From NCBI RefSeq assembly GCF_001729245.1, contig NZ_CP015217.1, positions 2,346,001 through 2,410,000 of the forward strand: a stretch of 64,000 nucleotides of DNA, written 5' to 3'. The position numbers and the translations under genes were made by a program. Below, piece after piece: positions 30,018 to 43,583 of the stretch; within the stretch, counting starts at the first letter, position 1, and each line of letters starts with the position of its first letter. The DNA comes from Leptospira tipperaryensis. Its GTDB lineage: Bacteria > Spirochaetota > Leptospiria > Leptospirales > Leptospiraceae. A model generated the notes under the pieces. The model saw only the letters and a list, made by a program, of their open reading frames with translations, made no database searches and was not told the origin of the DNA.

Positions 30018-31343
30018 ATGTTCCATTTGGATTTTTCAAAACCAACCGGACCCGATTTGAATTCTCCCGAATCCATTCTTCTTTATTTGGGAGCTAAGGC
30101 GATCCAAGCCTCTCTTCCTGGGGACGCAGTTACCCGATCTCTTCGTAAACTTTCTCTTTCGGGAAACATCGTTTTGTTTTCGATCGGAAAGGCGGCTTAT
30201 CCGATGGCGGTTGCCGCAGCCGAAGTTTGCAAGAATCAAATTCAGAACGGACTCATTCTCACCAAATACGGTCACGCTGGAAAGCCGATTCCTCCTTTGG
30301 AAATCATAGAAGCGGGACATCCGGTCCCGGACGCGAATAGTCTTTTGGGTGGAAGAAGAATCTTTGAACTCTGCTCTCGTTTAAAACCGGAAGACACGGT
30401 TCTTGTTCTTTTATCCGGAGGAGGTTCATCTCTCGCGGAAGTTCCTTCGGGGGATCTGAAGTTGGAAGATCTCATTTCCTGGAACCAAAAACTTTTGTCG
30501 AGCGGCGCTCCGATCCAGGATATAAACGAAATTCGAATCCTTCTTTCCTCTCTAAAAGGGGGCGGGCTTATAACCAAAATTCATCCTTCCAAGTCGGTCA
30601 CCTTGATTCTTTCGGACGTGATCGGAGACGATCTTTCCAAGGTTGCGTCCGGTCCTACGATTCCAAACGAGATTTCAGAAAATTCTATTTTTAGAATATT
30701 CCAACAATACGATATTTCACCGGATAAAAAAGTTCAAAAAATCATCCTAGAGAAAACAAAGAAAAAAGAAAACGAGACCCTTCCCAAATTAAACCCGGTC
30801 GATCATTCGGTTTTTTGTATCGGAAATCTATCCTTGGCCCTCGAAGTCGTACAAAAAGAAGCAAAGATTTTAGGAATTCCGGTCTTGTTTTTGACTTCTT
30901 CCCTGTCCTGCGAGGCAAAGGAAGCCGGAATTTTTTTGGCAGATATCGCTAAAGAATATTCTAAAATTCTAAAATTACCCCTTTTGATTCTTTGCGGAGG
31001 AGAAACCACGGTCACACACGACGGATCGTCCAAGGGAGGAAGAAACCAAGAGCTCGCGCTTTCCTTTTCAAAACGGATCGCAGGGCTTTCCGGAATTTTT
31101 CTTTTTTCTCTGGCGACCGACGGAAGCGACGGCCCGACCGAAGCGGCGGGAGCTCTCGTGGATGGAAAGACTTGGGAAAGAATACAAGAATCGATCCAAG
31201 CGGATCTCGCTCTGAAAGAACATCGTTCTTACGAGGCTCTCAGGTTCGCGGAAGCGCTCGTGATTTCCGGCCCGACCGGCACCAACGTAAATGATATTCA
31301 ATTTTTATGGATTTCTCCGGAAGGAAAGGATGGAATTCTTTAA
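30018..31343 (+). CDS. Glycerate 2-kinase (GckA/TtuD/MOFRL family)
   Basis: A 441-aa ATP-dependent kinase that phosphorylates D-glycerate at C2. The N-terminal DUF4147 part shows [64 protein letters not shown] and [29 protein letters not shown]. The C-terminal MOFRL domain has [24 protein letters not shown] and [19 protein letters not shown]. Length and order are normal. It ends tail-to-tail with the diguanylate cyclase gene, overlapping it by 4 bp, with no terminator between. Confidence 0.95.
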   Translation: MFHLDFSKPTGPDLNSPESILLYLGAKAIQASLPGDAVTRSLRKLSLSGNIVLFSIGKAAYPMAVAAAEVCKNQIQNGLILTKYGHAGKPIPPLEIIEAGHPVPDANSLLGGRRIFELCSRLKPEDTVLVLLSGGGSSLAEVPSGDLKLEDLISWNQKLLSSGAPIQDINEIRILLSSLKGGGLITKIHPSKSVTLILSDVIGDDLSKVASGPTIPNEISENSIFRIFQQYDISPDKKVQKIILEKTKKKENETLPKLNPVDHSVFCIGNLSLALEVVQKEAKILGIPVLFLTSSLSCEAKEAGIFLADIAKEYSKILKLPLLILCGGETTVTHDGSSKGGRNQELALSFSKRIAGLSGIFLFSLATDGSDGPTEAAGALVDGKTWERIQESIQADLALKEHRSYEALRFAEALVISGPTGTNVNDIQFLWISPEGKDGIL

Positions 31344-32332
31344 TCGCCTTGCGGATAAAAACGAAGACAATTTCTTCCTTCTTCTTTGGCTAAGTAAAGG
31401 GCCTTGTCCGCTCTCTCGATCAATTCCGTAATCGAGTTTTCGGGACTCGGACTCAAAGTCGCCATTCCGATGCTGATCGTAACGATCGAACTTGTTTTGG
31501 AGGCGGAATGAGGCACCGCGAGTTTTTCAACTTTTTCTAATATGTTTCGACTCACGATGACTGCGTTTGACTCGCTCGTTTCCGGAAGAATCACTGCAAA
31601 TTCTTCTCCACCGTAACGAGCGGTGACGTCCCCCGCTCTTCTCGCACATTCTCGAATCGCGGCGGATACTTGTTTGAGACAATGGTCACCGGCTTGGTGT
31701 CCGTATGTATCGTTGTAGAGTTTGAAATGATCGATATCGAGCATCAAAAGGGCGACGCTATTTCCCGTTCTCCAACAACGTTTCCATTCTGTCGCGAGCA
31801 CTTCGTCGAAATATCTTCGATTAAAAAGTCCGGTAAGACCGTCGGTTCTTGCGATCGCAAGAAGATAGGCGTTGACTTCTTGGAGCTGATCTGTGAGTTT
31901 TTCTAATTCTTTTTCTCGTTCTTTTCTGCGTGCCATCTCTTCAAAAAGACGAAGAGCGGATCTTACCCGCGCCAAAAGTTCGATGGAATCAAAGGGTTTG
32001 ACAACGTAGTCGATCGCGCCGCTATCAAACGCTTCTTGAAGAACATTGGATTCCTTAAGAGCTGTAATCATAATTACGGGGATATCCTTTAGCTCCGGTT
32101 TTTCACGGATCATTCTAAGAATTTCGATTCCAGTGATTCCGGGAAGAAGGATGTCCAAGAGAATGAGGGAAAAATCTTTTTTCGGAGGTTCATCCGATTT
32201 CAGGCTCAGCCAGTCAAGAACCTCGTCCGGAGACTGACTCGTCTGCGTATCCTTGTAGCCTGATCTCCTCAGGATCCCTTGCATGAGCATACAATTTTCC
32301 TGAGCATCATCTAATATGAGAATCGAATTCAT
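31340..32332 (-). CDS. Response regulator with GGDEF output (PleD-like diguanylate cyclase)
   Basis: A 330-aa protein. The receiver domain (about 1-125) has acidic Asp8/Asp9, phosphoacceptor Asp60 in [10 protein letters not shown], and Lys112 in DYVVKPFD. A coiled-coil linker rich in Glu, Lys and Arg (about 128-160) joins it to a GGDEF domain: [33 protein letters not shown], and the active site RYGGEEF (241-245). An inhibitory I-site RxxD (Arg232-Asp235) sits five residues before GGEEF, so c-di-GMP product inhibition is expected. Phosphorylation should trigger dimerisation and c-di-GMP synthesis. The cognate kinase is not obvious, although several orphan kinases lie nearby. Confidence 0.95.
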   Translation of the reverse strand: MNSILILDDAQENCMLMQGILRRSGYKDTQTSQSPDEVLDWLSLKSDEPPKKDFSLILLDILLPGITGIEILRMIREKPELKDIPVIMITALKESNVLQEAFDSGAIDYVVKPFDSIELLARVRSALRLFEEMARRKEREKELEKLTDQLQEVNAYLLAIARTDGLTGLFNRRYFDEVLATEWKRCWRTGNSVALLMLDIDHFKLYNDTYGHQAGDHCLKQVSAAIRECARRAGDVTARYGGEEFAVILPETSESNAVIVSRNILEKVEKLAVPHSASKTSSIVTISIGMATLSPSPENSITELIERADKALYLAKEEGRNCLRFYPQGD

Positions 32333-32466
32333 CTACAAGCGGCTCCCGGATTATTTATAAACGACATTGGAAGGATACAAAGCTCTTATGAAATACGAAT
32401 GAAATCAAACGAATTTTTTAAAAACTTCTTGCTCCTTTCCACGCATCGGTAAAGTCTAAATGTCAA

Positions 32467-32877
32467 ATGAGCAGAAATACAAAACGATGGACTGCTTTTT
32501 TGGGAACGATCGGGTTTACGACCGCGCTTCTCTGTTTTACCATCATGCTTTCCGGAGAAAATTGCCCGGCGTTTCCGATCGCGGAAAAAACGGCCTCTTC
32601 CGATCTTCCGCCCTGTCACCAACAGGAAAAATCAACAAACAACGAAACGGTTCCCAATTGTTCTTCTTGTCATTTTGAAGTTTCTCAAGAATCCGTTCAG
32701 CCGAAAACACTGGCTCTGCATCCGATCGAAAAGAGCGTTCTCTCCACCGTTTCCAAACTTTTTTTCCAAGAACAGAATCGAATTCAGAATTTCGAATTTT
32801 CTTATGTCGAGTTTCCGTCCTTTAACCCTCAGAAATTTATACTTCTTTCCATCGCTTCGATTCGAATTCTGACCTGA
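32467..32877 (+). CDS. Hypothetical exported protein with paired Cys/His motifs, first gene of copper cluster
   Basis: A 136-aa protein (MSRNTKRWTAFLGTIGFTTA). One N-terminal hydrophobic segment (FLGTIGFTTALLCFTIML) acts as signal or anchor. A short region with PCHQQ and CSSCHFE follows, a layout that suggests metal or haem/redox binding. The C-terminal 60 residues are hydrophobic and aromatic and end at a second hydrophobic stretch (ILLSIASIRIL). I do not recognise a named family. The ATG at 32460 opens a different, shorter frame and is rejected. It lies 62 bp ahead of the copper storage protein gene in the same direction. Confidence 0.7.
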   Translation: MSRNTKRWTAFLGTIGFTTALLCFTIMLSGENCPAFPIAEKTASSDLPPCHQQEKSTNNETVPNCSSCHFEVSQESVQPKTLALHPIEKSVLSTVSKLFFQEQNRIQNFEFSYVEFPSFNPQKFILLSIASIRILT

Positions 32878-32939
32878 TTCTTATCCGAACTTAATCTTCT
32901 TCTCCTTTGTATTGTAATTTTAGAATTTAGGAATATATT

Positions 32940-33416
32940 ATGTTAACTAGAAAAGAACTTCTCACCCAATCCGCGGCCGTTCTCGCTTTCGCAGGCGCAG
33001 GAACCCTATTTGCAAAAGATTCTTCCGGTCATAGCGGACACAAACACCCGGAAACTTCCAAAAAGACCGAAAAAGAGCCAGCTAAAAAAGGAAACAGAAA
33101 AGCATTGGAAGCGGCTTCCAAATGTATCCTCGACGCGGAGATTTGTTTGGCGCACTGCGAGGAAAATCTTTCCACGGGAGATACGATGCTCGCCGGTTGT
33201 CTAAAAACCGTGAAAGATACATTAGCTCTTTGTAAAGCATTTGTGAGCCTCGGAGCTTCCAATTCCGCCTATGCAAAAGATGTGGCCGGTCTTTGTATCA
33301 AAGCTTGCGAAGCCTGCGAGAAAGAATGTAGAATTCACGAATCTCATCACGAGATCTGTAAGAATTGTGCGGACAGCTGCAAAGAATGTATCGCCGAGCT
33401 GAAAAAAGTAGCGTAA
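32940..33416 (+). CDS. Csp-type four-helix-bundle copper storage protein
   Basis: A 158-aa exported protein. The N-terminus ([20 protein letters not shown], then TLFA) looks like a signal with an RK pair in Tat-like position. A His-rich linker (GHSGHKH) and a Lys-rich stretch follow. The folded part has exactly 13 cysteines spaced along helices ([53 protein letters not shown]), the pattern of Csp1-type proteins that hold many Cu(I) ions inside a four-helix bundle. Its place between two small Cys/metal-motif exported proteins supports copper handling. Periplasmic location is inferred from the signal. Confidence 0.88.
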   Translation: MLTRKELLTQSAAVLAFAGAGTLFAKDSSGHSGHKHPETSKKTEKEPAKKGNRKALEAASKCILDAEICLAHCEENLSTGDTMLAGCLKTVKDTLALCKAFVSLGASNSAYAKDVAGLCIKACEACEKECRIHESHHEICKNCADSCKECIAELKKVA

Positions 33417-33433
33417 GGAGTAAAGAAGCAGAT

Positions 33434-33865
33434 ATGAAGACAAAAATGATTCTTCTCTCCGTCTTTGGCTTTTTCCTAACGGGTTTACTCGAAGCAAAGT
33501 CGATCCTTCCGGTTCGACCGATGATTCTAAACGAACTCGATCAAATCCATCAATCGCTTCTCAATCAAAAAGAAGTTTCCGTGGATCGGCTGATCGCAGG
33601 TCTCAAACAGGAATCCTCTCGGGACAAAAGTTTGGCCCCGGCTCTACAAGCCGCCGAAAAACTAAAAAGCACTCCCTCGGAAAAAGAAAAGTTGGACGCC
33701 TACGGCGAACTCGCGGAATCTCTGAAGGAATATATTCAAAAAGATGAATCTTCCGGAGTTCACGTTTTTTATTGTCCGATGGTAAAAAAGAAATGGATCG
33801 CGTCCGGAGACAAGGTCCAAAATCCCTATGATCCTGCAATGAAAGGTTGTGGGAAAAAAATCTAA
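33434..33865 (+). CDS. Exported protein with DUF3347-like CPM...NPYxxxMxxCG motif
   Basis: A 143-aa protein from ATG 33434 ([20 protein letters not shown]), which opens a signal peptide and follows AAGGAG; the longer frame from 33365 overlaps the copper storage gene. The central part is helical ([20 protein letters not shown]). The C-terminus carries [14 protein letters not shown] and [14 protein letters not shown], close to the C-terminal metal-site motif of DUF3347 proteins found with CusAB-type efflux systems. Probably a periplasmic copper-binding partner of the storage protein. The stop codon is the first base of a terminator hairpin. Confidence 0.8.
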   Translation: MKTKMILLSVFGFFLTGLLEAKSILPVRPMILNELDQIHQSLLNQKEVSVDRLIAGLKQESSRDKSLAPALQAAEKLKSTPSEKEKLDAYGELAESLKEYIQKDESSGVHVFYCPMVKKKWIASGDKVQNPYDPAMKGCGKKI

Positions 33866-33889
33866 TCTTTCAAACGAGAAAGATTTTTT
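33864..33889 (+). terminator. Rho-independent terminator of the copper cluster
   Basis: AATCTTTC (33864-33871) pairs with GAAAGATT (33878-33885) around a 6-nt loop and runs into further Ts. It overlaps the stop codon of the upstream gene and the last bases of the convergent kinase gene. Confidence 0.75.
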
Positions 33890-35318
33890 AACTCTTTACC
33901 GGGAACTGAATCTGAAATTTAGTTCCCGGATTTGCATCTTCCACTATCAATTCTCCGGAAATTTGTTTGGTAAGAATTTTCACGAGTTGTAATCCCAAGG
34001 TTTCGTGATCCTGAAAAGAAATTCCTTGTGGAATTCCCTTTCCATTGTCTCCGATCGTAAGCGTGATCATACCGTCTTTTTCTTTTGCTTTGATATTCAC
34101 TTCTCCCCTGGCCCCTTCGACAAACGCGTGTTTGACGGCGTTGGTCACGAGTTCGCAGGTGATCAAACCTAAAGGAATCGCGGTGTCCATGTTTAGGATC
34201 AAACCCCAAGCGTCTATCACGTGTCGTATTTTCGGATCCACACCGTAGAGATTCCAGAGATTTTGTAATAACATATTCAGATAACTGCTAAAGTCGACGT
34301 GAGAAAGATCCCGAGATTTGTAGAGTTCGTTGTGAACCAAGGACATAGAAAAGACCCGGCTCTCCGTATCCTTTAACAAACCGTAGAGTTCTTTGGAAGT
34401 GAGTTCCCGAGACATCGCGTTGTCCGCCTGCAGATTCAAGAGGGAAACCATGATCTGCATATTATTCTTTACCCGATGATGGATCTCCTGAATGAGCGTG
34501 TCCTTTTCGGCGAGAGAAGCCAAAATCGACTCTCGATTCTGAACCATTTCAGTTACGTCGGTGATTACGGCCAGATCCAAAACCTGATTTCGAAATCTAA
34601 ATTTATAAATTGTAGATTCGGTAATCATATCGGTTCCGTCCTTCTTTTTGTGATAAAAGGAGCCGCCTTTATTTACCCCGAACTGATAGGAACCGATTTC
34701 ATCCTTCAGCCTTTGCGATTCCTTCTCGTCAAAAATTTCGAAGATCGGTTTTCCGATCAGCTCCTCTTCCTTATAACCGTATTTTTCAAGAACCGACTGA
34801 TTTACTTCTACGATCCGAAACGAATCGTCTTCAAAAAGAAAGGCAGGATGCGGATTGTATTGAAAGAAAAGTCGATATCGTTCTTCGTTTTCCTGTTCGA
34901 AGATATTTTTCCTTTCTAGCTCTAAAGCGAGACGATTTCTTTCGTAGGCAAACACCAAAGAACGACTGAGAGAATAAGAATCAAACTTTCCCTTGTAGAC
35001 GTAGTCCTGAGCTCCGATCTGAAGCGCGTTTACTGTAATCTCCTTATCTTCGGCTCCGCTACAGATGATCACCGGGATCTGAGGAAATTTACTTTTGATC
35101 TCGGAAAGGGCTTCCAGACCGGCGCAATCGGGAAGAGAAAGATCTAGAAGAACGAGATCCGGACGTTCCACAACGATGTGATCCAAACCGGATGAAAAAT
35201 TAATACTTCGAGTCACTTGAAACGAAGGACTCTCCGATTCATTAAGATACTCTTGAATCAACCGAAAATCCGCGTTCGAATCTTCGATCAAAAGAACTGA
35301 AAACGAATCTTTAAACAT
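33888..35318 (-). CDS. Receiver-PAS-HisKA_2 sensor histidine kinase
   Basis: A 476-aa cytoplasmic protein. An N-terminal receiver domain (1-125) has [13 protein letters not shown], phosphoacceptor Asp in [10 protein letters not shown], and YKGKF. A PAS domain follows (about 148-260: [37 protein letters not shown]). The transmitter is a HisKA_2/HWE-type kinase: [19 protein letters not shown] with the phosphoaccepting His, [12 protein letters not shown] (N box), IGDNGKGIP (G1) and [12 protein letters not shown]. It is 25 bp downstream of another histidine kinase gene in the same direction, so that kinase may phosphorylate this receiver. Confidence 0.93.
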   Translation of the reverse strand: MFKDSFSVLLIEDSNADFRLIQEYLNESESPSFQVTRSINFSSGLDHIVVERPDLVLLDLSLPDCAGLEALSEIKSKFPQIPVIICSGAEDKEITVNALQIGAQDYVYKGKFDSYSLSRSLVFAYERNRLALELERKNIFEQENEERYRLFFQYNPHPAFLFEDDSFRIVEVNQSVLEKYGYKEEELIGKPIFEIFDEKESQRLKDEIGSYQFGVNKGGSFYHKKKDGTDMITESTIYKFRFRNQVLDLAVITDVTEMVQNRESILASLAEKDTLIQEIHHRVKNNMQIMVSLLNLQADNAMSRELTSKELYGLLKDTESRVFSMSLVHNELYKSRDLSHVDFSSYLNMLLQNLWNLYGVDPKIRHVIDAWGLILNMDTAIPLGLITCELVTNAVKHAFVEGARGEVNIKAKEKDGMITLTIGDNGKGIPQGISFQDHETLGLQLVKILTKQISGELIVEDANPGTKFQIQFPVKS

Positions 35319-35343
35319 AGGAAGAACTCTCTCTAAATTCTAT

Positions 35344-36486
35344 TTATATAAACTCTAATTTAAACTCGCGGGGTAGAGAGATCGTGACCGAAAAACCGGA
35401 GTTCAACGACGTCTCGATTTCCAGACTTCCTCCGTGAAGCTCCGCGATCTTTTTACAAAAAAACAAACCGGCTCCTACTCCTTCCAAACCCTCCGCGTTT
35501 GGATAACGATGAAACAACTCAATGAAATAATTATTTTCCTTTAGTTCCACTCCGATTCCGTCGTCTTGAATCCGAATTCGATGAGCTCCCGGAGAATCTT
35601 GATACGAAACAATCACACGACCTCTTTCGTTTGGTTTTCGAAAACGAATCGCATTTTGAAACAAATTCAAAAAGAGTTCACGAAGAAGCGGCTCGTTCCC
35701 GACGATCTCCGGAAATTCCCCTTTCCACTCAACGTCGAGTTCCGAGGCTTCCGGATCGTCTTTCAGATCGATCAGACTTTCCTCGATCGTTTTTTTCAAG
35801 GAAATCTTTAGAAAGAGACGTTTTTCTTTTTCGATTCTCAAAAAAGAAAGAAGTGAGTTGATTCGATTCCAAAGACGATCGGCCCCTGCGAGGCTGATCT
35901 GCAAAAATTCTTGTCCCTTAGGACTCAATTCCGTAGAAGAACGTTGAACCAAAAGTTTTAAAAACGAAGTCAGGTTTCGAATCGGTTCCTGTAGGTCGTG
36001 ATACATTTTGGAAACGACCGCACTCAGTTCTTTTTCTTTTTTTTGATAAGACTGTTCATTCAAAATTTCTAATATTTCTAGAAGTAAAATCTCGGAGGTT
36101 CCAAAATTAATCCGAGTCAAAACTCCCTTACAATCCATTTCCTTTCCGGAAGAATTTTCGATCCGATCTTGGAATAAAATCTGTTTTTCTAATTTAGAAT
36201 TTTTGAATTCGCCAAAAAGAGAAACGTTCCGAATTTTTAAAATCCTCTCCAGATATTTTCCCTTACAGGTTTCGATTTCCTCTTCCCCGCAGAGGGAGGC
36301 AAAGGAAAGATTGCAATCTGTAACTTGCAAATTATCATCCAGTATTCCGATGGGAGTTCGGACATGGGACAAAAGAGGAAAGGCAGACTCAGTCAAAAAT
36401 GCCATTTCTTCGGTAAGAATGTTTGTATTCACGATCCATCCGTTCGCCTTTGACGCATGCTTGAATGACTGCAAAGAAAATTCCAT
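35344..36486 (-). CDS. PAS-containing sensor histidine kinase
   Basis: A 380-aa protein from ATG 36486, supported by AAGGA 5 nt upstream. A PAS-like domain (about 35-145: RTPIGILDDNLQVTDCNLSF) precedes a phytochrome-type H box, KMYHDLQEPIRNLTSFLKLL, in place of the usual SHELRTPL. The N box is LNLFQNAIRFRKPNERG, G1 IQDDGIGV and G2 GVGAGLFFCKKIAELHGG. No membrane segment, so it senses a cytoplasmic signal. H boxes of this DLQEP type often feed a separate receiver; the next gene downstream begins with one. Confidence 0.92.
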   Translation of the reverse strand: MEFSLQSFKHASKANGWIVNTNILTEEMAFLTESAFPLLSHVRTPIGILDDNLQVTDCNLSFASLCGEEEIETCKGKYLERILKIRNVSLFGEFKNSKLEKQILFQDRIENSSGKEMDCKGVLTRINFGTSEILLLEILEILNEQSYQKKEKELSAVVSKMYHDLQEPIRNLTSFLKLLVQRSSTELSPKGQEFLQISLAGADRLWNRINSLLSFLRIEKEKRLFLKISLKKTIEESLIDLKDDPEASELDVEWKGEFPEIVGNEPLLRELFLNLFQNAIRFRKPNERGRVIVSYQDSPGAHRIRIQDDGIGVELKENNYFIELFHRYPNAEGLEGVGAGLFFCKKIAELHGGSLEIETSLNSGFSVTISLPREFKLEFI

Positions 36487-36756
36487 AGAATCCTTTGAAA
36501 TTTCAAACCTTTGTCTTAGAAAATGGACGAATCAAACTACATTGTCAATCCGGGTTTTCTATATTTTTTCTTTTTTCCAAATGTTAGAATATTCTTTTTT
36601 TCGAAATTAGGAACCTCTAAAGCGCGGGAACTAATACAAACGGTTTAAAAAGAGTTCGAAACCGAATCGGGCCGCGCCCACCTTCGGCGACTTTCCAAAT
36701 CCATTTTTAAAAATGGAACGATGGAATTATAGAAAAACAGACGTTCTGAGTTTTGA

Positions 36757-36780
36757 AAAACGCTCGGGAGGGAGCGTTTT
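36757..36780. terminator. Bidirectional terminator hairpin
   Basis: AAAACGCTC and GAGCGTTTT form a perfect 9-bp stem around GGGAGG, with A and T runs on both sides, so it can end transcription from either strand. Confidence 0.8.
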
Positions 36781-36786
36781 GGCAGG

Positions 36787-36813
36787 AAAAAGGGCGTTTT
36801 ATAAAACACCCTT
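36787..36813 (-). terminator. Terminator of the cyclophilin gene
   Basis: On the minus strand AGGGTGTTTT and AAAACGCCCT pair with one G-U, followed by TTTTTCC. It starts 17 bp beyond the stop at 36830. Confidence 0.75.
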
Positions 36814-36829
36814 CCTTTAGTAAAAGATT

Positions 36830-37288
36830 CTATTCGGCGAATGTGATGGATTCGATGACTACATTCTTTGTAGGTTTGTCTTGGAAACCGGTTTCCGTCT
36901 CAGAAATCGATTCTACGATATCCAAACCTTCCGTAACCTTTCCAAAGACTGCATGACGATTGTCCAAATAGAAGTTGTCTCTCACATTGATAAAAAACTG
37001 AGAACCTCCGGTATTTGGTCCAGCATTCGCCATGGAAAGGGTATACTTTTCGTTCTTCAAATCTTTGTGAAACTCATCTTTAATTTTATATCCAGGTCCG
37101 CCCGTTCCGGTTCCGCTTGGGCAACCACCCTGAATCATAAAGTTTTTGATAACCCGGTGAAATGTAAGACCATTGTAAAATCCTTCTTTCGCGAGTTTGA
37201 TAAAATTCCCCGCCGTGATCGGAGCTCGTTCTTCGTCGAGGAAGACCGAAAAATTTCCAAAATTTGTCTTAAATACCGCAGTTGCCAT
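36830..37288 (-). CDS. Cyclophilin-type peptidyl-prolyl cis-trans isomerase
   Basis: A 152-aa protein, compact for a bacterial cyclophilin, with no signal peptide, so probably cytoplasmic. The fold is clear: [38 protein letters not shown] with the catalytic Arg, [37 protein letters not shown], and [14 protein letters not shown]. The tryptophan of cyclosporin-sensitive forms is replaced by His/Ala here. It accelerates proline isomerisation in folding proteins. It is monocistronic, bounded by terminators, and divergent from the cyclase gene at 37481. Confidence 0.96.
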   Translation of the reverse strand: MATAVFKTNFGNFSVFLDEERAPITAGNFIKLAKEGFYNGLTFHRVIKNFMIQGGCPSGTGTGGPGYKIKDEFHKDLKNEKYTLSMANAGPNTGGSQFFINVRDNFYLDNRHAVFGKVTEGLDIVESISETETGFQDKPTKNVVIESITFAE

Positions 37289-37480
37289 GACAGTTTATCC
37301 TCTATTTTAAGAATTCATCTCCACTTTCCGAAACTATATTATGGCAGAAAGCGATTTCTTGCGAAAAACGAACAAAAACGTAGATTTCATAGATTATATT
37401 AGATAAGAGGAAAATCCGGATCAAAATAGAATATTCCTCCCAGTGGAATTCTTTTTTTCTGGAATAGAGAACCGTCATTC

Positions 37481-42402
<4,922 letters not shown>

Positions 42403-42413
<11 letters not shown>

Positions 42414-43551
42414 AATTTACAAAATCATTCTTCTCTTTCTTTGTATCTTTTATTCCTTTTCCGTCTTTGGAGAAGAAGATGCTCAGTATTTAGAATGGAA
42501 GTCCGTTCCGGAAGCGAACGCGTATCTGATTGAAATCAAGGATCCGAGCGGAAGGATCACTCGCGAAAAAACGAAGTCCACCAAATTCGAAGTCAATCTT
42601 CCACCGGGAATCTACGAACACAGGATCGGGGTTCTCAATAAATTTGGGCGTGTTTCCGTTTTTTCCGAATGGAGCACCTTCGAAGTCATTCTCTCCCGCG
42701 CTCCGATTTTGGACGCGGATTCTTCCGTCAAATTGCTCCGGGAAAAACTGGGACCTCATCTCAATATCAAAGGTGAAAATTTTACCGAAGCGATGAACGT
42801 TACTCTCCTTCTCCCCAGCGGAGAAACGATCAAACCCGAATTTGAATTTATCAACTCAAAAGAAATTAAGGTTCGGATCGAAAATCTGAATCTGAAAGAC
42901 GGAAGTTATACTCTCTCCTTGGAAAATCCTAGAAACAAAAAGACCGCGAAAAAAGGATTTCTGGTCATTGCCGATACGGAGCAGCAGCTCGCGGAAATGG
43001 TAAAACAAAATGAAAAAGAAGCCCAGGTCGCCTCTGCAAATCTGATTCATTGGGGCCCGGCTCTGAAATCTGCAGTTCTTCCGGGATGGGGTCAGTCCTC
43101 TCAGGAAAAGAAATACAAAAGTTGGATCTTTCCGATTCTAATGGCGGGGGCGCTCGCATATTCGGCACAACAGTACAGCGAATACAATTCGAGTCTGGCG
43201 ACTTTGGATCAGAGTAAGAATCTAAACCAATCCCTTTTGTTTTTGGACAATCCAACCTTTATCCCGTTTGCAACCTATAATTACCTCCAAGTCCAGTCGG
43301 ATTACGGAAATGCGGTTTCCCATTACAATTCATTTAACGTTTCCTTGGGGATCGTCGCCCTCCTCTACTTACTAAATGTGTCAGATGCGGCATTTGTGGG
43401 TCCATCGTCCTCAAAAACGGGTTATTTCGAATCGGACAAGTGGATCGTTCCTTTCTTTAAAACGGGAACAGCGGATTCCAGAAACGGAATCAAGCCATCC
43501 AATGATTTTTTTCCTACATCTTTCGAATTAGGGATGAAAATATTCTTCTGA
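42403..43551 (+). CDS. Exported protein with fibronectin-like, IPT-like and DUF5683-like regions
   Basis: A 382-aa protein with signal peptide [21 protein letters not shown] fibronectin-like module covers about 28-100 ([35 protein letters not shown]). An IPT/TIG-like segment covers about 110-195 ([20 protein letters not shown]). The C-terminal half carries [20 protein letters not shown], the opening of DUF5683, with two hydrophobic stretches. It starts within the preceding gene (11-bp overlap) and probably works with the FecR-domain protein in the envelope. Function unknown. Confidence 0.85.
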
Positions 43552-43583
43552 ATTGGGGTTATTATTTATAGAGTAGGAATTTT

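Larger units (their letters stand above)
36487..36829. other. 343-bp intergenic region with terminators, no gene
   Basis: Holds the promoter side of the histidine kinase at 35344, a 16-bp palindrome CCATTTTTAAAAATGG (36701-36716), and two hairpins serving as terminators for the cyclophilin gene. T-rich runs near 36550-36600 look like a promoter region but cannot be resolved. Confidence 0.6.

Noticed and set aside
30018..30076. N-terminal extension of the epoxide-hydrolase-like gene to 30076
   Set aside because: It overlaps the divergent glycerate kinase start, and a strong AGGAG marks ATG 29917.
32460..32678. 72-codon frame starting at ATG 32460
   Set aside because: It overlaps the longer frame from 32467, which has a signal-like segment and Cys/His motifs; the short frame has none.
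36588..36600. AGAATATTCT near the kinase promoter as a PerR-like box
   Set aside because: A single 10-bp palindrome in T-rich sequence is too weak to call a regulator site.
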